From contig JAFLCG010000003.1 of the NCBI GenBank assembly GCA_017303635.1, positions 124,001-188,000 on the forward strand: 64,000 nucleotides of DNA, read 5' to 3'. The notes under the pieces were generated by a model. That model saw nothing but the letters and a program-made list of their open reading frames with translations, made no database searches and had not been told where the DNA came from. The translations under genes were made by a program, and so were the position numbers. Shown piece by piece: positions 58,674-64,000 of the stretch. Numbering within the stretch: the first letter of the stretch is position 1; each line of letters starts with the position of its first letter. This DNA is from Anaerolineae bacterium. GTDB taxonomy: Bacteria > Chloroflexota > Anaerolineae > Aggregatilineales > Phototrophicaceae.

Positions 58674-59672
58674 CTATGGGCTTGGCTCCGAGCAAGCGGG
58701 CAGTTCTGCCGCATTGCGGGGCCATGCTCGCCCGTAGAACGCCAGATACTCGGACACATGCGAAGCCCAGTAAGCATCATCATGGCCGCCGGTCGGGTTG
58801 ACGACATAGATATGCGGCACTGAACGGCGCGTGAGTTCGGTCGAGAATGTTTCGATGGCGCGGCCTGCCGGATCATCAGCCCCGTTATCCAGATACAGAC
58901 GTAAGCGAGCCTGGGGCAGCAGGGCGGAATTGGCGGCGAGTTCCGTCGGGTTGAAGGCGGGCGGCACCAGATTGAGGTCACTGGTGAAGAAAGCGCTGTG
59001 CCCCCCGATGATGCCGAAGACATCCGGGTGACGCAGGCCGATGCTGTACGCCCAGAATCCCCCGCGAGAGATGCCGCCGATGGCGCGGTATTCCCGGTTG
59101 TTGATGGTGCAGAAGTCACGCTCAATCGCCGGGACCAGTTCGTTCAGAACCACATCCTCATACGACGGATCGGGCGGGAAGGTGTTGTCGTTGCCAATCG
59201 ACCCCCAGTACGGCAGGACGATAATCATGGGGGGCAGAACGCCCAGCGTGAAGCCCTGGTCAGCCGCTAATGTCACCCCCAGGTTTTCCCACTGATCTTC
59301 CCGGCTGGCCGCCCCATGCAGCAGGATCAGGTAGGGGTAGCGTCGTCCGCTTTCCTGATAGCAGGGTGGGACATAAACGCGGTAGCGCAGATTTTCCCCC
59401 CCGGCGACTACGCTGGGGAAGGTATCCACCCGCACCACCTGCCCGCTGTTGGTGCGGCAGGGAAAGGGCGTGGCCGTCGGCGCAGGGGTATCGGTCGGTG
59501 CCGGTGTATTGGTCGGGGGCAGCGGCGTGGGCGTGACGGCAGGGGTATTGCTGGGTACGGCGGTGATGATGAGAGTCTGTGGGGTTGCCAGCGGCGCAGC
59601 CATTGGATCACAAGCCGCCAACCACAGCGCCAACAAAATCCAGAAATAGACGTTCAGTTTTGGTAGAAACAT
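58674..59672 (-). CDS. Lipoprotein esterase, PF00756 (esterase D/Fes-like)
   Basis: 332 residues from ATG 59672. Lipoprotein signal WILLALWLAAC, with the lipid Cys at about 21, then a Thr/Pro-rich linker (TPTPLPPTNTPAPTDTPAPT). The esterase domain (about 75-325) is complete: YLILLHGAASREDQWENLGV, DFCTINNREYRAIGGISRGG (nucleophile Ser in GISRG), LYLDNGADDPAG and a C-terminal His in GGHDDAYW. Hydrolyses an ester outside the cell, for example of a carbohydrate or siderophore. A longer open frame to 59804 has no signal and overlaps the HAD gene, so it is rejected. Confidence 0.9.
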   Translation of the reverse strand: MFLPKLNVYFWILLALWLAACDPMAAPLATPQTLIITAVPSNTPAVTPTPLPPTNTPAPTDTPAPTATPFPCRTNSGQVVRVDTFPSVVAGGENLRYRVYVPPCYQESGRRYPYLILLHGAASREDQWENLGVTLAADQGFTLGVLPPMIIVLPYWGSIGNDNTFPPDPSYEDVVLNELVPAIERDFCTINNREYRAIGGISRGGFWAYSIGLRHPDVFGIIGGHSAFFTSDLNLVPPAFNPTELAANSALLPQARLRLYLDNGADDPAGRAIETFSTELTRRSVPHIYVVNPTGGHDDAYWASHVSEYLAFYGRAWPRNAAELPACSEPSP

Positions 59673-59745
59673 AGTGTACGATGGTGATGGCAGGGACGCC
59701 CACTTTGAGCGTCCGCTTGATTGGTGACCTGAGGATAGCACACGC

Positions 59746-60420
59746 ATGGCCTTTGATCTACGCGCCCTGATTTTTGACCTGGATGGTGTCATTGCGGACA
59801 CCAATCCCTCGCATTATCACTCCTGGGCGGCGGTTGCCCATGAGGAGAATATTCCCTTTTCCCCGGCGCGGTTTGAACACATGAAGGGTGTCTACCGTTG
59901 GGATGCCCTTCATTTCTTCCTGCATGGCCGCCCGCATTCCAAAGAGGATGCGGATCGGATTATGGCGCGGAAGAACGCCCATTACCATGAACTCCTTTTG
60001 CAGATGTCCCCAGCCGATGCGCTGCCCGGTGCCGTCGAATTGATCGATGAGGCGCGGGCCGCCGGTCTCAAACTGGGCTTGGCCTCTTCCAGCATGAACG
60101 CCCGCAATGTGCTGCGCCAGCTGCAGTTGACCGACCGCTTTCATGTCCTGAATGATGGCGCTTCGGTCGAGCGGCATAAGCCTGCCCCGGATGTCTTTCT
60201 GCAAACGGCGGAACAGCTTGGCGTCACGCCCGATGAAGCCATCATCTTCGAAGACTCGCTGGCCGGGGTGGCGGCGGCGCTGGCTGGTGGCTTCCGTGTG
60301 GTCGGTGTAGCGGCTGACCCGGCTTCTAAACCGACTGTCCTGGTGCCGTCACTGTCCGGTATCACGCTGGCTTGGCTGCATACGGCCTTTGCCGCTGAAC
60401 CAAATCGGAGCGAGGCCTGA
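59746..60420 (+). CDS. HAD-superfamily phosphatase/phosphomutase (beta-phosphoglucomutase-like)
   Basis: 224 residues. HAD motif I FDLDGVIADT (nucleophile Asp and acid/base Asp), motif II LASSSMNAR, motif III Lys in VERHKPAPDVFLQT and motif IV IIFEDSLAGVAAAL. The helical cap (about 20-85) is of the beta-PGM type. Beta-phosphoglucomutase links maltose or trehalose phosphorolysis to glycolysis; phosphatase activity on sugar phosphates is the alternative. The TGA stop abuts the next start, so it is coupled to the GNAT genes. Confidence 0.88.
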   Translation: MAFDLRALIFDLDGVIADTNPSHYHSWAAVAHEENIPFSPARFEHMKGVYRWDALHFFLHGRPHSKEDADRIMARKNAHYHELLLQMSPADALPGAVELIDEARAAGLKLGLASSSMNARNVLRQLQLTDRFHVLNDGASVERHKPAPDVFLQTAEQLGVTPDEAIIFEDSLAGVAAALAGGFRVVGVAADPASKPTVLVPSLSGITLAWLHTAFAAEPNRSEA

Positions 60421-60948
60421 ATGCCCGACTTTACCATTCGCCCGGCTGGGCCAGATGACGCAGCCGAATTTCTACGACACCGCCGAATGATCGCGCGGGA
60501 ACCGAACAACGGCATCATTCAAGGCCCGGATGATCCCCTGCCGACCGAGGCTGAAATGCGCGAGCGCTTCGCCCAAACAGCTCATTCGGCCAATTCGGTC
60601 ACCATGCTGGCGCTGGATTCGGATCAGCACGTTATTGGCTTGGCCGGGTTACACGGCGGCAGTCGCCAGGCCAACCGGCACACCGCCACCATCGGTATCG
60701 CCGTCAGCCCGGAGTGGCGTGGGCAGGGCGTCGGCACTGCCCTGATGCAAGCGATCATCGATTTCGCCCGTCAGGGCGGCGTGCTCAAGCGCTTGGAACT
60801 GGAAGTCATCAGCACCAATGAGCGTGCCATCCACGTCTACCGCAAGCTTGGTTTTGTGCCGGAAGGGCTTCACCGCCGCAAGCTCTTCAAAGATGGTCAG
60901 TTTCATGACAACCTGAGCATGGCGTTGTTCATTGCAGCCTTGGACTAA
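60421..60948 (+). CDS. GNAT acetyltransferase, copy 1
   Basis: 175 residues. Acetyl-CoA binding motif A is ATIGIAVSPEWRGQGVGTAL (R/Q-x-x-G-x-G/A type). The C-terminal block KRLELEVISTNERAIHVYRK has the usual RimI/SpeG-like pattern. Transfers acetyl from acetyl-CoA to an amine of unknown identity. The start codon directly follows the stop of the HAD gene. It has a close paralogue immediately downstream. Confidence 0.92.
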   Translation: MPDFTIRPAGPDDAAEFLRHRRMIAREPNNGIIQGPDDPLPTEAEMRERFAQTAHSANSVTMLALDSDQHVIGLAGLHGGSRQANRHTATIGIAVSPEWRGQGVGTALMQAIIDFARQGGVLKRLELEVISTNERAIHVYRKLGFVPEGLHRRKLFKDGQFHDNLSMALFIAALD

Positions 60949-60966
60949 TCCATCCCTTCCTCACCA

Positions 60967-61497
60967 GTGAGTAGGCTTATGCCCAACTATACCTTGCGGA
61001 CTGCCGTGCCGGACGATGCCCAGTCAATTATCGACTATCTGGGTGCCCTGGCAGATGAACCCTATAACAATACGTCGCTCAGCCCAGGTGAGCGTCCCTA
61101 TACGCTGGAAGCCGAACGCAAGATCATTGTGGATATGGAGGCGGCGCCCAATAGCTTGATGCTGCTGGCCGTAGACCCGCAGGGGCAGATGGTCGGGTTG
61201 GCGACGCTGGCGGGTGGCAGCCGGGCCGCCGTCTACCATACGGCCGTCATCGGCCTCTCGCTGCGACCGGAATGGCGGGGTCAGGGCATCGGCACCGAAC
61301 TCATGCGCGGGCTGATCGACTATGCGCGTCAGGGGGGCGTGCTCAAGCGCTTGGAGTTGCTGGTGCTGACCAGCAACGAGCGCGGTATTCACATCTATCG
61401 CAAACTTGGCTTTGTCGAGGAAGGTATCCATAAAGGCCGTCTATTTAAGGACGGCGCTTATGTGGATGACCTGAGCATGGCGCTCCTATTGGATTGA
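60967..61497 (+). CDS. GNAT acetyltransferase, copy 2
   Basis: 176 residues. Motif A AVIGLSLRPEWRGQGIGTEL and block KRLELLVLTSNERGIHIYRK, then RLFKDGAYVDDLSMALLLD, matching copy 1 (KLFKDGQFHDNLSMALFI). About 50 percent identical to copy 1, most strongly in the C-terminal half, so the pair arose by tandem duplication. The N-terminal substrate-binding part differs more, suggesting a different substrate. Confidence 0.92.
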   Translation: MSRLMPNYTLRTAVPDDAQSIIDYLGALADEPYNNTSLSPGERPYTLEAERKIIVDMEAAPNSLMLLAVDPQGQMVGLATLAGGSRAAVYHTAVIGLSLRPEWRGQGIGTELMRGLIDYARQGGVLKRLELLVLTSNERGIHIYRKLGFVEEGIHKGRLFKDGAYVDDLSMALLLD

Positions 61498-61587
61498 CCA
61501 CCCGGTGGCTTGAACCTAGCCGATGCGCCTTCGTGGCTATAGACTATGGTCTGAAAATGATGAGCCACACAGGATAGAAACCCCACT

Positions 61588-62169
61588 ATGAAAGCCCTGC
61601 GCGAACGGATTGCAGCCGAAGGCCAGAACCTCGGCAATGGCATTCTCAAGATTGACAGTCTCCTCAACCATCAGATTTATCCTGATCTCATGCTCGAAAT
61701 GGGCAAGGAGATGGCGAGTGGTTTCGCTGGAGTAGCCATTGACCGCATTCTCACTGTCGAAATCTCCGGCATTGCCCCGGCCCTCATGACCGGGCTGGCG
61801 CTGGGCGTGCCGGTCGTCTATGCCCGCAAGGTCAAGCCGATCACCATGGCTGGCCCGGTTTTCCTGGAAACAGCGCCCAGCCACACCAAAGGCGTCGAGG
61901 TCAATCTGCTGGTCTCCGCCGAGTTCCTGCACCCCAATGAAAACATTCTGATTGTGGATGACTTCCTGGCGACCGGCAAAACACTGCTGGCGCTGGCACG
62001 GATGGTCCGCAGCGCCAAAGCCAACCTGGTCGGGGTGGGCGTGGTGGTGGAAAAGAGCTTTGAGGGCGGACGGGGCGAGTTGCTCAAGGCGGGCTACACC
62101 CACATTCCGGTGCGCTCACTGGTGACCATTACCAGCATGGACAACGGCAAGATCGAGATGGCGGACTAA
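61588..62169 (+). CDS. xpt: Xanthine phosphoribosyltransferase
   Basis: 193 residues. Converts xanthine and PRPP to XMP for purine salvage. The sequence follows the Bacillus Xpt type: ALRERIAAEGQNLGNGILKI and DSLLNHQIYPDLM, then VTEISGIAP-like VEISGIAPALMTGLALGVPV and VVYARK. The PRPP-binding loop is NILIVDDFLATGKTLLALAR. A PRPP loop and EKSFEGGRGELLKAGY complete the match. The 90-base leader has a GTGGCT/AGCCAC hairpin but none of the conserved bases of a purine riboswitch. Confidence 0.95.
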   Translation: MKALRERIAAEGQNLGNGILKIDSLLNHQIYPDLMLEMGKEMASGFAGVAIDRILTVEISGIAPALMTGLALGVPVVYARKVKPITMAGPVFLETAPSHTKGVEVNLLVSAEFLHPNENILIVDDFLATGKTLLALARMVRSAKANLVGVGVVVEKSFEGGRGELLKAGYTHIPVRSLVTITSMDNGKIEMAD

Positions 62170-62172
62170 GCC

Positions 62173-62275
62173 CTTCAACCTAGTGTTGAAGCAGGTGTTC
62201 GAGCGAAGCTTCGCCAAATCTATTCTCATAGGGCTTGGTGCAAAAGATCGCATTGTGTAGGGGCGGTTCGCCCCT
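62173..62275. terminator. Hairpins between xpt and the convergent response regulator
   Basis: CTTCAAC/GTTGAAG (62173-62191), then CGAAGCTTCG (62204-62213), and finally AGGGGCG GTT CGCCCCT (62259-62275), of the same type as the REP-like repeats elsewhere. No U-run. They lie between the ends of two convergent genes. Confidence 0.5.
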
Positions 62276-62278
62276 GGT

Positions 62279-62647
62279 CTACTTCTGTACCCGCGACTCA
62301 AAGAGCTTGATGAGTTCCACCAGTTCCGGGATCGGAATCGGTTTAGGCAGGTAGGCATCACAGCCAGCCGCCATACAGCGGTCACGGTCGCCAGACATGG
62401 CGTAGGCCGTGACCGCGATCACTGGCAGGGTAGAGCCTTGTTCCCGCAGGCGGCGGACCACCGTCAGCCCATCCAGATCCCCTCGCAGTTGGACATCAAC
62501 GATCATCAGATCTGGTTCCTGCGTCGCCAGAAAATCGAGCGCGGCTTGCCCATCCATCAGCGCCGTCAGGCGATGTGCACCCATGCGCGCCACGCGCTCG
62601 ATCAGGCGTAGGTTCGGTGCGTTATCTTCGACATAAAGGATATGCAA
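62279..62647 (-). CDS. Single-domain response regulator with TTG start
   Basis: 122 residues, a CheY-like receiver only. Acidic pocket LYVEDNA at residues 5-10, phospho-acceptor Asp in DLMIVDVQLRGDLDG (about 53), Thr in VIAVTAYAM and Lys in AYLPKPIPI. Its start is read as TTG 62647: GGAG inside the last codons of the kinase gene stands 7 bases upstream and no ATG or GTG fits better. It is the likely target of the kinase at 62652, with which it overlaps at the ribosome binding site. No output domain, so it acts by protein contact. Confidence 0.88.
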   Translation of the reverse strand: MHILYVEDNAPNLRLIERVARMGAHRLTALMDGQAALDFLATQEPDLMIVDVQLRGDLDGLTVVRRLREQGSTLPVIAVTAYAMSGDRDRCMAAGCDAYLPKPIPIPELVELIKLFESRVQK

Positions 62648-62651
62648 GGGG

Positions 62652-64000
62652 TTACTCCGCCGCTGGCAGCCAGATATGGAAGCGGCTGCCCTTGCCCGCT
62701 TCACTCTCCAGCCAGATGCGCCCATGCATCAGCGCGACCAGATGCCGGCTGATCGCCAAGCCTAAACCGGCCCCGGCTCGTGGATCGCGTCCGATGCTGT
62801 TCACCTGCTTGAACTCTTCAAAGATCGATTCGTGCAACGCCGGATCAATACCCTGTCCGGTGTCGATCACGCTCAGGCGAACGCCGCCGTCCTCCGGTCG
62901 GATTTGCAGGGTGATTGAGCCACTTTCCGTGAACTTGACCGCGTTCCCCAGCAGATTGAGCAGTACTTGCCGCAGCCGCGTATCATCCGCCAGCACCTCG
63001 GGCAGAGGATTGCAGTAATCCCGTCGCATCTCGATGGCTTTGCCGCCCAGCAGACCGGTCGTGATGTGCAGCACCGCTTCCGTGATTGGCTCGAGCGGGA
63101 CCCGGTGTAAATGGAGCTCCAGCTTACCCGCATCAACTTTGGACAGATCCAGAATGTCGTTGATGAGGTTCAGGAGCTGCCGCCCGCTGTTGTAAATTTC
63201 ACCCAGGTCTTGCTGGTAAATCGGCGGCAGCGGAATACCATCGTACATCTGCGGGTAGCGGATCATGGTTTCGCTGAAGCCAATGATCGCGTTGAGCGGA
63301 GTCCGCAGTTCATGGCTCATATTCGCCAGGAATTGTCCTCGGAAGTTCTTGGCAGCTTCTAACTGGATGTTGGCTTCAGTCAGGTTTTCACTCAGGGATT
63401 GACTGCGGAGCAGGGCTTTTTCCAGTTGTTGGCGGTTATCGAACAGGGCTTCGGAAGTACGCCGTTCCCGCTGGTAATTGAGCAGCGCCCATTCCGTGAT
63501 CTGGTACAACTCCCCGGAGACTTGTGCCGCCAGTCCCGCCCCCAGCCAACCCAGCAGGATAGCCATCCAGTGAGCAGGCTCCCCGGCAGCCGGTTGTCCC
63601 GTCATCACCCATCCCCCCACTAGGACCAGGACAGTGGTGAGCGCGGTCAGGATCACCGTCCCCAGCGAGGACAGCATCAGCCCTGCCGTGACGATCAGCA
63701 GCGGCAGTGCCAGAGGGGCCAACCGCATCACATCGCCGCTGCTAGAAAGCGCCAGACTATAAACGCCGATGATGGCACCCAGCGCGAACGTCCAAACAGC
63801 CGCTGCGTAACGGTTAGAGTGGAGCAGCAGCAGGCTTCCACCACAGCCAAAGCTGATCCACATCCCCAGAAGCACCATGGGCAGAATCGGCCAGCGCGTC
63901 ATGCTGCTGATCAGAATCAACAGCAGTGCCAATGCAGTGGTGCCAATCCAGGTGGTACGGGCCAGCAGGCGGAGGCGGTCAGAACGGACTTCAGTTGCAA
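62652..64000 (-). CDS. Membrane histidine kinase (N-terminus beyond right edge)
   Basis: At least 449 residues; the frame stays open to the right edge, so the true start is outside. About five or six membrane helices come first (TTALALLLILISSM, LPMVLLGMWISFGCG, AAVWTFALGAIIGVYSLAL, PLLIVTAGLMLSSLGTVIL, WMAILLGWLGAGLAAQ), then a coiled coil, HisKA with NMSHELRTPLNAIIGFSETM and HATPase_c with LLNLLGNAVKFT, VIDTGQGIDPALHE and GAGLGLAISRHL. It senses an unknown signal, probably through its membrane part as there is no large outer domain, and phosphorylates the adjacent receiver. Confidence 0.92.
   Translation of the reverse strand, partial: ATEVRSDRLRLLARTTWIGTTALALLLILISSMTRWPILPMVLLGMWISFGCGGSLLLLHSNRYAAAVWTFALGAIIGVYSLALSSSGDVMRLAPLALPLLIVTAGLMLSSLGTVILTALTTVLVLVGGWVMTGQPAAGEPAHWMAILLGWLGAGLAAQVSGELYQITEWALLNYQRERRTSEALFDNRQQLEKALLRSQSLSENLTEANIQLEAAKNFRGQFLANMSHELRTPLNAIIGFSETMIRYPQMYDGIPLPPIYQQDLGEIYNSGRQLLNLINDILDLSKVDAGKLELHLHRVPLEPITEAVLHITTGLLGGKAIEMRRDYCNPLPEVLADDTRLRQVLLNLLGNAVKFTESGSITLQIRPEDGGVRLSVIDTGQGIDPALHESIFEEFKQVNSIGRDPRAGAGLGLAISRHLVALMHGRIWLESEAGKGSRFHIWLPAAE

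Noticed and set aside
59673..59804. N-terminal extension of the esterase lipoprotein frame
   Set aside because: Would place 44 basic residues before a clear lipoprotein signal and overlap the HAD gene.
61498..61587. Possible purine riboswitch before xpt
   Set aside because: There is a GTGGCT/AGCCAC hairpin, but the leader is only 90 bases and lacks the conserved junction and loop bases of purine riboswitches.
1..64000. tRNA, rRNA, transposase or prophage genes
   Set aside because: Read through for tRNA T-loop patterns, transposase or integrase motifs and phage structural genes; none found. A tRNA scan would be needed to be certain.

Overview
The window is 64 kb of GC-rich bacterial chromosome with about 43 protein genes, no recognisable tRNA, rRNA, CRISPR array or transposase, and many short intergenic repeats. 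It looks like a member of the Chloroflexota (Anaerolineae-like). The grounds are an AglEFG-type alpha-glucoside importer behind a LacI regulator, Pro/Thr-rich secreted and lipoproteins, PD40 and peptidase C11 secreted proteins, a very large PAS/GAF histidine kinase, and GAAC-N4-GTTC palindromes of the type known as LexA boxes in green non-sulfur bacteria. This placement is an inference; no marker gene was compared.

Left part (1-7.9 kb): the N-terminal part of msrA at the edge; a MerR regulator facing a small ORF, each under a 19-bp-spacer MerR-type promoter with a related palindrome, with MITE-like repeats around them; a TIR protein; an aldo/keto reductase; a membrane protein; an MFS carrier; a uridine-kinase-like enzyme; a DUF1992 protein and a DinB protein. 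7.9-13 kb: LacI regulator with a strong promoter and operator, then aglE, aglF and aglG, with a strong hairpin pair between aglE and aglF. 13-24.7 kb: a repeat-filled gap; leuS carrying an in-frame repeat-derived peptide; DoxX; DinB; a MarR-controlled NTF2/NAD(P)-binding pair; a BtpA-family protein; a secreted protein; an MBL-fold lactonase relative; and a membrane protein overlapping selA.

24.9-37 kb: a TIR/beta-helix fusion; an L,D-transpeptidase; a CopC-CopD fusion with a heme-less cytochrome-like tail; a TIR-like membrane protein; and an 1885-residue histidine kinase with eight PAS and three GAF domains. 37.4-46.2 kb: one gene for a 2928-residue exported protein (Pro/Thr repeats, PKD-like domains, about eleven two-cysteine modules, a TolB/PD40 propeller), divergent from the kinase. 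46.6-52.3 kb: PfkB kinase, quinone oxidoreductase, M24 peptidase coupled to a DUF4241 protein, and a membrane-anchored molybdopterin oxidoreductase with an internal twin-arginine motif. 52.4-64 kb: an exported peptidase C11 with PPC domains; two lipoproteins of alpha/beta-hydrolase type (one lacking its nucleophile); a GT4 glycosyltransferase; a beta-phosphoglucomutase-like HAD enzyme with two tandem GNAT acetyltransferases; xpt; and a histidine kinase/response regulator pair cut by the right edge.

The strongest themes are cell-surface and signalling proteins, TIR proteins (three, all different), and a dense population of non-coding repeats, one family of which has entered the coding sequence of leuS. 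No complete, clearly new system can be proven. The best candidates are the TIR/beta-helix protein, the giant modular surface protein beside the giant kinase, and the LexA-box-like palindromes set in gene-free islands.
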